Both the position numbers and the translations under genes were made by a program. A stretch of 12,256 bases of DNA from assembly GCA_013153765.1 (NCBI GenBank), contig JAADDT010000118.1, positions 1 to 12,256 on the forward strand, written 5' to 3'. Numbering within the stretch: the stretch's first letter is position 1; every line of letters starts with the position of its first letter. The notes beneath the pieces were generated by a model that was not told the DNA's origin, made no database searches, and was given only the letters and a program-made list of their open reading frames with translations. This DNA comes from Aquificota bacterium. GTDB lineage: Bacteria > Aquificota > Aquificia > Aquificales > Hydrogenothermaceae. Below are positions 1 through 7,574 of the stretch, one piece after another.

Positions 1-367
1 TGTCAAAAGCCTTCAGCATGTCGTAAACGTTTAGCAGTGCCGCCGAAACAGCCGTAAGGGCTTCCATTTCCACACCTGTTCTGCCGACGCACTTGACCTC
101 CGCACTGACGTAAACCCCGTCCTCATCAAGCCTCGTATCCACAACAACGTGGTCTATCATTATGTTGTGGCAGAAAGGGAGTATGTCGGCAGTCCTTTTT
201 GTTCCCAGCAGTCCTGCCATCTGTGATGCAAGTAGCACGTCCCCTTTCGGCACCCTGTTTTCCCTTATCATCTCCACAGATGAAGGGGACAGGTATATCT
301 TCCCTTCAGCCTTTGCTGTCCTGATTGTCTCAAACTTTCCCGAAACGTCAACCGGTCTAAATCCCAT
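1..367 (-). CDS. moaC: MoaC, cyclic pyranopterin monophosphate synthase (3' end cut by window edge)
   Basis: With MoaA, MoaC makes cyclic pyranopterin monophosphate, the first step of molybdenum cofactor synthesis; MoaC rearranges the GTP-derived 3',8-cyclo intermediate. The 122 visible residues begin with the usual N-terminus (FRPVDVSGK, residues 3-11). They include the conserved CH segment LPFCHNIMIDHV (63-74) and the block KCVGRTGVEMEALTAVSAAL (92-111) followed by VYDMLK. D116 and K119 match the catalytic Asp/Lys pair of the family. Family members are about 155-160 residues long, so roughly 35 C-terminal residues lie off the left edge. The ATG at 367 has a GGAG Shine-Dalgarno about 7 nt upstream. 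The gene lies 22 nt behind hpt on the same strand, so it is probably the last visible gene of the ribBA-rimI-hpt cluster. The CH motif reads FCHN instead of the more common LCHP. Confidence 0.95.
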   Translation of the reverse strand, partial: MGFRPVDVSGKFETIRTAKAEGKIYLSPSSVEMIRENRVPKGDVLLASQMAGLLGTKRTADILPFCHNIMIDHVVVDTRLDEDGVYVSAEVKCVGRTGVEMEALTAVSAALLNVYDMLKAFD

Positions 368-389
368 TTCCCTTCTCCATTTATTTATT

Positions 390-920
390 TCAGGTTAAAA
401 CTGCATAGATATCCCTGTAAGTCCTTCCTTCTTCCCCCCAGTCCAGACCGTAGCCTACCACGAACCTGTCCGGTATCACAAAACCTACGTAATCCGCATC
501 GTAATCAACCTCCCTCCTCTCTTTTTTGTCCAGCAGTACGCAGGTTTTAACGGAGGAAGGCTTTCTTCCGTAAAGGACTTCAACAACAGCCTTGAGCGTC
601 CTTCCCGTGTCTATAATGTCGTCAACAAGCAGTACGTTCCTGCCCTTTATGTCCGTTCCTATGTCCTTTAAAAATTCCACCTTACCTGAGCTTTCAGTTC
701 CGGAGTGGTAGGACGCCACCTGCATAAAATCAACCTGCACGTCCCTTCCCATCTCCCTTACAAGGTCAGCTAAAAATATGAAAGAGCCCTTCAGTATTCC
801 CACAACCAGCAGGTCTTTACCTGCGTAATCCTCCGTAATACGGGAAGCCAGCTGTTTTACCTTTTCCCTTATTTCCCTTTCCGGAATAAGGACTTCAGCC
901 TTTTTACCTTTTATTTCCAC
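390..920 (-). CDS. hpt: Hypoxanthine-guanine phosphoribosyltransferase
   Basis: This cytoplasmic purine-salvage enzyme transfers the phosphoribosyl group of PRPP to hypoxanthine or guanine, giving IMP or GMP. The 176-residue length is normal for bacterial Hpt. The PRPP-binding loop VLLVDDIIDTGRTL lies at about 96-109. The base-recognition and C-terminal signature GFVIPDRFVVGYGLD lies at 146-160. The N-terminal VVGILKGSFIFLADLVRE (39-56) carries the LKGS segment that contacts pyrophosphate. The start is GTG at 920 with a GGGAG ribosome site 5 nt upstream; no ATG nearby fits the family N-terminus. Forty-two nucleotides separate it from rimI, so it may be read from the ribBA promoter, from its own weak promoter (a TATAAT on this strand in the gap), or both. 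The assignment is firm; preference for hypoxanthine over guanine cannot be read from sequence. Confidence 0.97.
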   Translation of the reverse strand: MEIKGKKAEVLIPEREIREKVKQLASRITEDYAGKDLLVVGILKGSFIFLADLVREMGRDVQVDFMQVASYHSGTESSGKVEFLKDIGTDIKGRNVLLVDDIIDTGRTLKAVVEVLYGRKPSSVKTCVLLDKKERREVDYDADYVGFVIPDRFVVGYGLDWGEEGRTYRDIYAVLT

Positions 921-948
921 AACTTCTCCCTGAAAGGTCTATAAAAAC

Positions 949-954
949 ATTATA
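949..954 (-). promoter_or_regulatory. Possible -10 box for hpt
   Basis: The rimI-hpt gap is A+T rich and contains a perfect TATAAT on the minus strand, 28 nt before the hpt GTG. No convincing -35 hexamer is seen 16-18 bp upstream, where the sequence is the end of rimI. A chance match in A+T-rich sequence is a real possibility. Confidence 0.25.
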
Positions 955-962
955 TTAAAATT

Positions 963-1385
963 TTATACAGGAAGTACCATAACTATGGCATCACTGCCGT
1001 CTCTGTAATACTTTTTCCGCAGGTATGCCTCTTTAAAACCTTTTTTACGGTAAAGGTTGACCGCCGGAATGTTCTTTGATGATACCTCAAGCACCACCCT
1101 TTCAGCCCCCTTTTCACGGGAGAGGGAAACAAAACTGTCTATTAACGCACCTGCTATGCCTTTTCTCCTGAAAGAGGGACAAACAGCCAGCAGGTTTATA
1201 CTGGCTTCCGAAAAAACTATGTCGCCGGAAAGGAACCCTACCACCTGATCTACCCAAAGGGCTACCTTTTTTACGGTAAACCTGTTTCCCCCTTCTATAC
1301 TTGTCGGTGGAAAACCTTTTCCGATTTCTATCACCCGGTTAAGGTCTTCCTGCCTAAACTCCCTTATCCTTATCTTCCTTTCCAT
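963..1385 (-). CDS. rimI: RimI-type GNAT N-acetyltransferase
   Basis: This GNAT-fold protein of 140 residues is of the RimI type, which acetylates the N-terminal amine of ribosomal protein bS18 and, in some bacteria, other N-termini. The acetyl-CoA pyrophosphate loop (R/Q-x-x-G-x-A) is seen as RRKGIAGAL at 73-81, after the beta-4 strand INLLAVCP. The C-terminal signature [19 protein letters not shown] (99-117), with E100 and Y112 at the positions expected for catalytic residues, leads to the RimI-like tail [13 protein letters not shown] (126-138). The ATG at 1385 lies inside the end of ribBA (32-nt overlap) and is preceded by GGTGG, so translation is probably coupled to ribBA. The GNAT fold is certain; the exact substrate is inferred from the tail signature. 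Confidence 0.87.
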   Translation of the reverse strand: MERKIRIREFRQEDLNRVIEIGKGFPPTSIEGGNRFTVKKVALWVDQVVGFLSGDIVFSEASINLLAVCPSFRRKGIAGALIDSFVSLSREKGAERVVLEVSSKNIPAVNLYRKKGFKEAYLRKKYYRDGSDAIVMVLPV

Positions 1386-2625
1386 AATCCACCTGACAGC
1401 TGTCCTTTTCCAGCTCTTCTATCAGGTGTCCCAGCCTTGATTTTTTCGTTTTCAGGTAGTTTTTGTTGTACGGATTTGTTTCTATAACAATCGGCACCCT
1501 TTCCACCACTTCCAGACCAAAGCCCTCAAGTGCCACGATTTTACGGGGATTGTTAGTCATAAGCCTCATTTTACGGACGCCTATGTCAAGCAGTATTTGT
1601 GCCCCCGTGCCGAAATCCCTCAGGTCTGCCTGAAAGCCTAACTTGTGGTTAGCCTCCACCGTGTCGTATCCCTGATCCTGAAGACTGTAAGCCTTTATCT
1701 TGTTTATTATGCCTATACCCCTGCCTTCGTGTCCCCTCATGTACACCAGCACACCTTTACCTTCAGAGGCTATCGTTTTCAGGGCTGAATGTAGCTGGGA
1801 CTGGCAGTCGCACCTTAAGGAGCCGAAAATGTCTCCCGTAAGGCATTCTGAATGTACCCTTACCAGTACAGGTTCGTCCGGTTTTATATCCCCCATAACG
1901 AGAGCCACGTGTTCCGAGCCGTCAAGCTTGTTCCTGTAGCCGTAAACCTTGAAGGTGCCGTATTTTGTAGGCAGGTATGCTTTCGCTTCCCTTTCCACCA
2001 GTTTTTCACTTTTCAGCCTGTACTGGACGAGGTCAGCAATGGTTATTATCTTAAGGTCGTGTTTTTTTGCAAACTCTACCAAGTCCGGCAGTCTTGCCAT
2101 CGTTCCGTCTTCCTTCATTATTTCACATATTACCCCTGCCGGATACAGTCCTGCAAGCCTTGCAAGGTCAACGGATGCCTCTGTGTGTCCGGTTCTTTCA
2201 AGGACGCCCCCCGGTCTTGCCATAAGCGGAAACACGTGTCCCGGTCTTACAAAATCGGAAGGTTTTGCGTCCGGACTTACCGCAAGTTTTATGGTGATAG
2301 CCCTGTCGTATGCGGAAATACCTGTGGTTGTGCCGAACTTTGGATGGGCGTCTATTGAAAGGCAGAAGGCAGTCCCTTTAGGGTCGGTATTGTTTGCGGT
2401 CATAAGAGGGATTTCCAGTTCCTCAAGCCTTTCCTTTGGAAGAGACAGGCATACCAGACCCCGTCCTTCCTTGACCATAAAGTTAACCGCCTCCGGCGTT
2501 ATCTTTTCCGCCGCCATCACAAGGTCCCCCTCGTTCTCCCTGTCAGGGTCGTCAACCACTATTACCATCTTGCCGTTCTTTATGTCCTCTATTGCCTCTT
2601 CAATCGTGTTGAACTTAAACTCCAT
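1354..2625 (-). CDS. ribBA: Bifunctional RibBA: 3,4-dihydroxy-2-butanone-4-phosphate synthase / GTP cyclohydrolase II
   Basis: This enzyme catalyses the two entry reactions of riboflavin synthesis: ribulose-5-phosphate to dihydroxybutanone phosphate, and GTP to the diaminopyrimidinone. The RibB half (about 1-203) shows [13 protein letters not shown] (23-35) and [20 protein letters not shown] (127-146). The RibA half (about 205-405) shows the zinc-cysteine cluster C261/C272/C274 in [30 protein letters not shown] (297-306) and TNNPRKI (357-363). Total length is 423 residues, normal for the fusion. The open frame extends 27 codons further, but I chose the ATG at 2625 because it matches the family N-terminus (F-x-T-I-E-E-A-I), follows an AGGCGG site, and the longer start would lie upstream of the likely promoter. 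The candidate leader is only about 27 nt, leaving no room for an FMN riboswitch. Confidence 0.96.
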   Translation of the reverse strand: MEFKFNTIEEAIEDIKNGKMVIVVDDPDRENEGDLVMAAEKITPEAVNFMVKEGRGLVCLSLPKERLEELEIPLMTANNTDPKGTAFCLSIDAHPKFGTTTGISAYDRAITIKLAVSPDAKPSDFVRPGHVFPLMARPGGVLERTGHTEASVDLARLAGLYPAGVICEIMKEDGTMARLPDLVEFAKKHDLKIITIADLVQYRLKSEKLVEREAKAYLPTKYGTFKVYGYRNKLDGSEHVALVMGDIKPDEPVLVRVHSECLTGDIFGSLRCDCQSQLHSALKTIASEGKGVLVYMRGHEGRGIGIINKIKAYSLQDQGYDTVEANHKLGFQADLRDFGTGAQILLDIGVRKMRLMTNNPRKIVALEGFGLEVVERVPIVIETNPYNKNYLKTKKSRLGHLIEELEKDSCQVDYGKEDKDKGV

Positions 2626-2658
2626 CTTTACCGCCTGCCTTAAGTTTTTAACCATTAA

Positions 2659-2686
2659 AATATACGGTTTATGGGGGAGTTTGCAA
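2659..2686 (-). promoter_or_regulatory. Sigma70-like promoter for ribBA
   Basis: On the minus strand, TTGCAA (2686-2681) and TATATT (2664-2659) are separated by 16 bp, a plausible -35/-10 pair with 4/6 and 5/6 consensus matches. Transcription would begin near 2652, about 27 nt before the chosen ribBA ATG. The site lies in the same 147-nt divergent region as the porin/pst promoter. Confidence 0.5.
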
Positions 2687-2689
2687 TTG

Positions 2690-2729
2690 TTAAGAAATTT
2701 TAACAAAAAATTAATACAGCCTTTAAAAT
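2690..2729 (+). promoter_or_regulatory. Candidate Pho box and promoter of the porin-pst-phoU-phoR operon
   Basis: Three TTAA-type hexamers, TTAAGA (2690), TTAACA (2700) and TTAATA (2711), recur at 10 and 11 bp, which is one helical turn. Direct repeats of TTAACA-like elements at 11-bp period are known for PhoP/PhoB-type regulators. A -10-like TAAAAT (2724-2729, 5/6 match) follows 7 bp after the last repeat. This fits activator-dependent Pho promoters, in which the box replaces the -35. The predicted transcript would carry a roughly 35-nt A-rich leader ending in the strong ribosome site AGGAGG (2762-2767) before the porin ATG. The region is very A+T rich, so some repetition could be chance. 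Confidence 0.45.
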
Positions 2730-2772
2730 TAAAAATTATCCTTATCTTAAAAAGAAGAAAAAGGAGGAAGAG

Positions 2773-3921
2773 ATGAAAAAAAGACTTACCGCATTGGCAC
2801 TGGTTGGTTTTGCAGGGCTTTCCTTTGGAGGGGAAATTACAGACCCTCTGCTGAAGAAACTGTACGAAAAGGGCGTTTTAACGGAAGAGGAAGCTTTACA
2901 GCTCCAGAAAGAGGAAACACCTGTCCTTTCAAAGTCCAAAAAACTCCAGTTCGGGGGAAAGGCTTACATCGGTTATACATACACCGATGTGAACAACGGC
3001 ACGGATGAAGGGACTTTTGAGGTCAGAAGGGGATACTTCATAACCAAGTATTACTTCAACAGCACCGATTACTTCAGGTTTACCTTTGATATTACCTGGC
3101 AGTACAACAAGGAAGACCCTGCACAGGGCAAAGAGTTAGACCTTAAGGTTAAGCACCTTTACTTCAATAAAGATATATCCGGATACGTTCCAAACACGCA
3201 GGTTGAGATAGGTATAGTCCATACGCCGTGGCTTGATTACGAGGAGCATTCCGGCTGGTTTTTAAGGGCAATATCAAAATCCTTCTACGAAGCGAAGGAC
3301 GGGGCTAACGTTCTGCCTTCCGCAGATGCAGGTATAGACTTTAGGACCAGATTTGATTACGTATCTGCCGAGTACGGAGTGTACAACGGAGAAGGATACG
3401 ACCACCTTGACAGGAAGGACAAAGGTGATAAGGGCAACAAGCCTATGATAGCCGGAAGGATTACATGGCACGTCCTCGGCAACGGCAGGAAAAACCCTAA
3501 CCCGCTGAAGGATACTTTCCTGAACCTGTCTCTACACGGATTTAACAGCTACAACCACAGGGGCTCTGACGACGACTTTTCCGCAATCCACCTGCACGGT
3601 TCTTACAACAACCCCCTTTTCCTGATAGCCGGACAGTACTTACAGTCTGACTGGTACACAGACTCGGAAAATTCAGGGGACGGATACTCAATAAACTTTG
3701 AGTTCAGACCTTTCCTTGAGCATAAAATCGCACTGTTTGGAAGGTACGACAACTGGAACTCGGACAACGACGCTTACGACAGGGAAGGTTTTATCTACGG
3801 CGTGGCTTACCGTATGTCAAAATACCTGATGGTTGCTGTTAACGGTTATACTGTCAATTACGATAAGGAAGATGGTAAGGATTACACCAAGTATATGATT
3901 ACGGCTGAAGTCCGTTATTAA
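2773..3921 (+). CDS. Phosphate-selective porin (OprO/OprP-type) outer-membrane beta-barrel
   Basis: This is probably the outer-membrane channel that feeds phosphate to the Pst transporter. A Sec signal peptide (KKR, hydrophobic run, cleavage near GLSFGG-E, residues 1-20) is followed by a short helical stretch ending in [19 protein letters not shown] (about 29-47), common in this porin family. Then comes an amphipathic beta-rich region rich in Tyr, Phe and Asp/Asn turns. The chain ends in ITAEVRY, with the aromatic last residue used as the sorting signal of outer-membrane proteins. Length is 382 residues, normal for OprO/P-like porins. It starts with ATG after AGGAGG and is 16 nt from pstS, so it is the first gene of the operon. 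Phosphate selectivity is inferred from context; the family also contains broader anion or polyphosphate channels. Confidence 0.85.
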   Translation: MKKRLTALALVGFAGLSFGGEITDPLLKKLYEKGVLTEEEALQLQKEETPVLSKSKKLQFGGKAYIGYTYTDVNNGTDEGTFEVRRGYFITKYYFNSTDYFRFTFDITWQYNKEDPAQGKELDLKVKHLYFNKDISGYVPNTQVEIGIVHTPWLDYEEHSGWFLRAISKSFYEAKDGANVLPSADAGIDFRTRFDYVSAEYGVYNGEGYDHLDRKDKGDKGNKPMIAGRITWHVLGNGRKNPNPLKDTFLNLSLHGFNSYNHRGSDDDFSAIHLHGSYNNPLFLIAGQYLQSDWYTDSENSGDGYSINFEFRPFLEHKIALFGRYDNWNSDNDAYDREGFIYGVAYRMSKYLMVAVNGYTVNYDKEDGKDYTKYMITAEVRY

Positions 3922-3925
3922 ACGG
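3912..3925 (+). repeat. Small inverted repeat at the porin stop / pstS ribosome site
   Basis: CCGTT-ATTA-AACGG forms a 5-bp stem with a 4-nt loop. It overlaps the porin stop codon and the first bases of the pstS ribosome site GGGAGG (3924-3929). It has no T-run, so it is not a terminator. It could modestly affect pstS initiation or mRNA processing, but it is short enough to be chance. Confidence 0.3.
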
Positions 3926-3937
3926 GAGGATTTTGCT

Positions 3938-4945
3938 ATGAAAAAACTTACTGTAAGTTTTCTTGCGGTCGGCTTTTTTACCGCAGGTATTGCTGACGAA
4001 ACCATAAACGGGGCGGGGGCTACCTTCCCCTATCCTGTGTATGCCGCTTGGGCTTATATGTACTACAAGGAGACAGGCATAAAGGTCAACTACCAGTCCA
4101 TCGGTTCTGGCGGCGGTATAAGGCAGATAAAGAACAGGACGGTGGATTTTGGAGCTTCAGATGCTCCACTTGAACCGCAAAAGCTGGACGAATACAAGCT
4201 GTACCAGTTTCCGGCAATAATAGGCGGTGTTGTGCCGGTGGTCAACATACCCGGCGTAAAGGCAGGACAGCTGAAGCTGGACGGGGAAACTATATGCCAC
4301 ATATACCTTGGGGAAATAAAATACTGGGACAACGAAAAGGTTAAAGCCCTGAATCCGGAGCTTGATCTTCCACACAAGGAAATAAGAGTTGTCCACAGGG
4401 CAGATGCGTCCGGTACAACCGCAATATTCACGAACTACCTCGTTCAGGTCTGTCCCGAATGGAAGGAAAAGGTAGGGGCAGGTAAGGCTGTAAAGTGGCC
4501 TGTAGGTATAGGCGGTAAGGGAAATGAAGGTGTGGCAAACTACGTGAAAAGGCTTAAGTACTCCATAGGATACGTGGAGTTTGCCTATGCGAAACAGAAC
4601 AGGCTTAAGTACACCCTGCTGAAAAATCAGGCTGGTAAGTTTGTGGCACCGAGTATAGAAACATTCAAAGCGGCGGGAGCCACCGCAGAGTTTGACCCGG
4701 AAAAGCATTTTTACCTGTGGATGGTTAACGCCCCGGGCGAAAATGCGTGGCCTATAGCAGGAGCTTCCTTCATTCTGGAAGCAAGGGAAAGGAAGGAAGT
4801 GAACAAGAAGGTCAACAGGTTTTTCAAATGGGCTTTTGAAAAAGGTGATGAGGTGGCTGTTAAGCTGGATTACGTTCCACTTCCGAAAGAGCTGAAAGAG
4901 AAGGTTTATAACTACTGGAAGAAACACGATATTTACCCCGAATAA
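3938..4945 (+). CDS. pstS: PstS, periplasmic phosphate-binding protein of the Pst ABC transporter
   Basis: PstS captures inorganic phosphate in the periplasm and delivers it to PstCA. The 335-residue product starts with a Sec signal peptide (MKK, hydrophobic run, likely cleavage before DETINGAG near residue 20). Phosphate-ligand motifs follow: NGAGATFPYPVY (24-35), YQSIGSGGGIRQI (52-64), VDFGASDAPL (69-78) and the signature HRADASGTT (153-161). There is no lipobox Cys, so it is a soluble periplasmic form rather than a lipoprotein. Cysteines C120 and C172 are noted; whether they form a disulfide is unknown. The ATG at 3938 follows GGGAGG by 8 nt. It sits between the porin and pstC, the usual position for the binding protein. 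Confidence 0.97.
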   Translation: MKKLTVSFLAVGFFTAGIADETINGAGATFPYPVYAAWAYMYYKETGIKVNYQSIGSGGGIRQIKNRTVDFGASDAPLEPQKLDEYKLYQFPAIIGGVVPVVNIPGVKAGQLKLDGETICHIYLGEIKYWDNEKVKALNPELDLPHKEIRVVHRADASGTTAIFTNYLVQVCPEWKEKVGAGKAVKWPVGIGGKGNEGVANYVKRLKYSIGYVEFAYAKQNRLKYTLLKNQAGKFVAPSIETFKAAGATAEFDPEKHFYLWMVNAPGENAWPIAGASFILEARERKEVNKKVNRFFKWAFEKGDEVAVKLDYVPLPKELKEKVYNYWKKHDIYPE

Positions 4946-4991
4946 GGTGTATAATTTTTAATTAATAAGCAGTGGAGTATTACTACCGAAT
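4946..4991 (+). promoter_or_regulatory. pstS-pstC spacer with TATAAT and weak ribosome site
   Basis: This 46-nt spacer is the longest gap inside the pst operon. It holds a perfect TATAAT (4950-4955), the palindrome TTAATTAA (4958-4965) and a GGAG (4974-4977) that lies 14 nt before the pstC ATG, too far for an ideal ribosome site. No good -35 is seen. It could be an internal promoter, a processing site that keeps PstS above PstC, or simply A+T-rich spacer. Confidence 0.3.
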
Positions 4992-5933
4992 ATGAGAAGG
5001 TTTTTAAACTTACCGGCAGTTGACTTGATTTTTGCACTGGTTTCTTTTTCGGCGGCGTTTACGGTTTTAATTTTAATCCTTTCTACCATACTGGTACTTT
5101 ACAACGAATCTTCCCTTGCCATACACCGTTTTGGACTGCTTAACTTTATTTTTACCGTTGATTGGGACCCTGTTAAGGAGGTTTTCGGGGCGGCGGCAAG
5201 CCTTTACGGGACGCTGATAACCACCGTCCTTGCCCTTTCAATAGCCATACCGGTTTCCATAGGAATAGCAATCTTTCTGACGGAAATATCACCGCACCTC
5301 CTCAGGACACCTATCGGCATTGCCATAGAAATGCTTGCCGCAATACCAAGTATTATTTACGGAATGTGGGGACTTTTCACCCTTGCACCTATAATGGCTG
5401 ACTACATAGAGCCTGCACTCCAGAAGGTCTTTGGAGACATACCGCTTATCGGAAAGCTGTTTGAAGGGACGCCGATGGGCGTTGACCTGCTTACCGCAAG
5501 CATCATATTGAGCATAATGATAACCCCGTTCATAGCCAGCATATCAAGGGACGCCTTTAACCTTACGCCGGATCTGGTTAAGGAATCGGCGTACGCCCTT
5601 GGAGCTACCAAGTGGGAAGTTATAAGGGACGTGGTAATACCGTACTCAAAACTGGGAGTTTACGGCGGTATCGTTCTGGCACTGGGAAGGGCATTGGGAG
5701 AAACGATGGCTGTTGCCTTTGTTCTGGGAAATAAGCACCAGATAACCATTTCCCTCCTTGATGCGGCGGCTACCATTACCGTAACGCTGGCAAACGAGTT
5801 TACGGAAGCGGATACGGACATATACCTGTCCTCACTGTTCTACCTTGCACTTATACTGTTTGTTTTGAGCTTTACCGTACTTGCCGTTGCCAAGTTTTTC
5901 CTGCTACGGGCTGAAAAACACTACCAAAGGTAA
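4992..5933 (+). CDS. pstC: PstC, permease subunit of the Pst phosphate transporter
   Basis: PstC is one of two inner-membrane permease subunits that form the phosphate channel with PstA. The 313 residues include about six hydrophobic segments: near 11-37, a block around 72-97, 110-136, 165-185, 222-245 and 280-305. The WDP...FGAAASLYGTL segment (58-74) is typical of PstC. The cytoplasmic EAA loop that docks on the ATPase is ESAYALGATKWEVIRDVVIP (198-217). The downstream ALGRALGETMAV (230-241) is the PstC/PstA signature. The ATG at 4992 gives the expected N-terminus but lacks a close Shine-Dalgarno, unlike most genes here. It is followed 5 nt later by pstA. Confidence 0.95.
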   Translation: MRRFLNLPAVDLIFALVSFSAAFTVLILILSTILVLYNESSLAIHRFGLLNFIFTVDWDPVKEVFGAAASLYGTLITTVLALSIAIPVSIGIAIFLTEISPHLLRTPIGIAIEMLAAIPSIIYGMWGLFTLAPIMADYIEPALQKVFGDIPLIGKLFEGTPMGVDLLTASIILSIMITPFIASISRDAFNLTPDLVKESAYALGATKWEVIRDVVIPYSKLGVYGGIVLALGRALGETMAVAFVLGNKHQITISLLDAAATITVTLANEFTEADTDIYLSSLFYLALILFVLSFTVLAVAKFFLLRAEKHYQR

Positions 5934-5938
5934 GCAAG

Positions 5939-6781
5939 ATGGACTTGAAGCGTAGAAGGAAGATACAGGGACAGATAGCACTGATGCTTTCAACCCTTGC
6001 CGCCCTATCGGGACTGTTCTGGCTGGTTTTCATAATATTTGACGTTTTAAGACACGGCATTACGGCACTGAACCTTGACCTTTTCCTTGAAGACCCTGCA
6101 CCTCCCGGCGTACCGGGAGGAGGTTTGAGGAACGCCTTTGTAGGTCATTTCCTTATCACCTCTGTGGCTACCATAATAGGCGTTCCTATAGGCGTCCTTG
6201 GAGGCACGTTCATAGCCGAGTACGCCAGAGGAACCAAGTTTGCCCGTCTCGTAAGCGTACTTTCTGACATTATGGTAAGCGTACCTTCCATAGTGGTAGG
6301 CACTTTCATATACGCCATACTGGTAAAACCCTTTGGACACTTTAGCGGTTGGGCTGGAGCTACAGCACTGGCTTTCATAATGATACCTGTGGTTTTAAGG
6401 ACTACGGAAGATATGCTAAAGCTTGTTCCGTGGACTTTAAGGGAGGCGGCTTTTGCACTTGGAGCGTCTTACTTCCACGTCATAAAGGACGTTGTGTATA
6501 GGGCGGCGGCAACGGGCATACTTACAGGCATCATACTTGCCATAGCCAGAGTATCGGGAGAAACTGCACCGCTACTTTTCACTTCCTTCAACAACTCTTA
6601 CTTTACCCTTGACATGAGCGAGCCAATGGCTTCACTTACCGTTACTATATTTAACTACGCTATGGGACCTTACGAAGACTGGCACGAAAAGGCCTGGGCG
6701 GCGGCTTTCATAATAACCGTAGGAATACTTATCATCACCCTTATAACAAGGTCTATTATCCAGTGGAGGTATAAAAATTAA
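5939..6781 (+). CDS. pstA: PstA, permease subunit of the Pst phosphate transporter
   Basis: PstA is the second permease subunit, pairing with PstC. The 280-residue protein has a hydrophobic N-terminal segment (about 13-37), the PstA-specific loop [13 protein letters not shown] (55-67), further membrane segments (about 68-94, 104-130, 137-153, 190-212, 252-272) and the EAA loop [20 protein letters not shown] (168-187). That loop is followed by [14 protein letters not shown] (202-215), a PstA hallmark. The ATG at 5939 follows AAAGG by 8 nt. The last codon overlaps the pstB start (TAATG), so the two are translationally coupled. The codons for the PPGVPGG segment form a perfect hairpin, listed separately. 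Confidence 0.96.
   Translation: MDLKRRRKIQGQIALMLSTLAALSGLFWLVFIIFDVLRHGITALNLDLFLEDPAPPGVPGGGLRNAFVGHFLITSVATIIGVPIGVLGGTFIAEYARGTKFARLVSVLSDIMVSVPSIVVGTFIYAILVKPFGHFSGWAGATALAFIMIPVVLRTTEDMLKLVPWTLREAAFALGASYFHVIKDVVYRAAATGILTGIILAIARVSGETAPLLFTSFNNSYFTLDMSEPMASLTVTIFNYAMGPYEDWHEKAWAAAFIITVGILIITLITRSIIQWRYKN
6101..6120 (+). repeat. Perfect 8-bp inverted repeat inside pstA
   Basis: CCTCCCGG-CGTA-CCGGGAGG gives an 8-bp, almost entirely G/C stem with a 4-nt loop. It encodes the conserved PstA loop residues PPGVPGG. No U-run follows, so it is not a terminator. It may be a by-product of Pro/Gly codons, or a real mRNA structure affecting translation or decay inside the operon. Confidence 0.6.
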
Positions 6782-7563
6782 TGGTTAACGGAAAAACCGA
6801 TGAAAAGGTTAAGATAGACGTTAAGGACTTTTCCTTCTACTACGCAAAATCTGACAAGCCAGCCCTGAAAAACATAAATATGCCTGTTTACGAAAACAGA
6901 ATAACTGCCCTGATAGGACCTTCCGGTTGCGGAAAGACGACCTTACTCCGTTCCTTCAACCGTATGCACGACCTTTATCCCGGAAACAGGTACGAAGGTC
7001 AAATACTGATGGACGGTAAAAACATACTGTCTGACGACATAGACCTTATAGACCTCCGTTCCAGAGTGGGAATGGTCTTCCAGAAGCCCACCCCATTCCC
7101 TATGTCCATATTTGACAACGTGGCTTACGGTCTGAAGCTGAGGGGGATAAAAAACAGGTCTGAGCTTGAAGGTAGAGTGGAAAAAGCCCTGAAGCAGGCG
7201 GCGTTGTGGGACGAGGTGAAGGACAGGCTGAAAGACAGTGCTTCAGGACTGTCCGGCGGTCAACAGCAAAGGCTGGTAATAGCAAGGGCTTTAGCAGTAG
7301 AGCCTGAAGTCCTGCTGTTTGACGAGCCAACTTCCGCCCTTGACCCTATATCTACAAGCAAAATAGAGGAGCTTGTGGTAAGCCTGAAGGAAAGCGTGAC
7401 CATAATAATCGTTACACACAACATGCAACAGGCGGCGAGAGTTTCTGACTACACAGCCTTTATGTATCTGGGAGAGCTTATTGAATTCAACAAAACTGAT
7501 ATTATATTTACATCACCACAGAAAAAACTGACCGAAGACTACATCACAGGTCGGTTTGGATAA
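6781..7563 (+). CDS. pstB: PstB, ATPase subunit of the Pst phosphate transporter
   Basis: PstB is the cytoplasmic ABC ATPase that powers phosphate import. All nucleotide-binding motifs are present: Walker A GPSGCGKT (46-53), Q-loop Q101 in [15 protein letters not shown] (a PstB-specific stretch), signature LSGGQ (157-161), Walker [13 protein letters not shown] (177-188) and switch histidine H213 in IIIVTHNM. The PstB hallmark [10 protein letters not shown] is at 59-68. The 260-residue length is typical. The ATG at 6781 overlaps the pstA stop by 1 nt and has GGAGG 11 nt upstream. Its stop merges into the phoU ribosome site. Confidence 0.98.
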   Translation: MVNGKTDEKVKIDVKDFSFYYAKSDKPALKNINMPVYENRITALIGPSGCGKTTLLRSFNRMHDLYPGNRYEGQILMDGKNILSDDIDLIDLRSRVGMVFQKPTPFPMSIFDNVAYGLKLRGIKNRSELEGRVEKALKQAALWDEVKDRLKDSASGLSGGQQQRLVIARALAVEPEVLLFDEPTSALDPISTSKIEELVVSLKESVTIIIVTHNMQQAARVSDYTAFMYLGELIEFNKTDIIFTSPQKKLTEDYITGRFG

Positions 7564-7574
7564 AGGAGGTGCTT

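Noticed and set aside
2626..2706. N-terminal 27-codon extension of ribBA (start at 2706)
   Set aside because: It lies upstream of and across the likely ribBA promoter, has no family similarity, and the ATG at 2625 fits both the RibB N-terminus and a ribosome site.
2626..2772. FMN riboswitch upstream of ribBA
   Set aside because: The candidate leader is only about 27 nt and no RFN-type conserved stems or GGG..CCC elements are seen.
1852..2776. Long plus-strand open frames opposite ribBA
   Set aside because: They are antisense shadows of ribBA with no recognisable protein features or ribosome sites.
3912..3925. Intrinsic terminator between porin and pstS
   Set aside because: The stem is only 5 bp and is followed by a ribosome site, not a T-run.
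4157..4927. 256-codon minus-strand frame opposite pstS
   Set aside because: PstS is certain on the other strand, and the antisense product is low-complexity Cys/Phe/Tyr-rich with no family likeness.
7569..7574. GTG start for phoU two codons upstream
   Set aside because: The GTG overlaps the AGGAGG ribosome site itself; the ATG at 7575 is ideally spaced.
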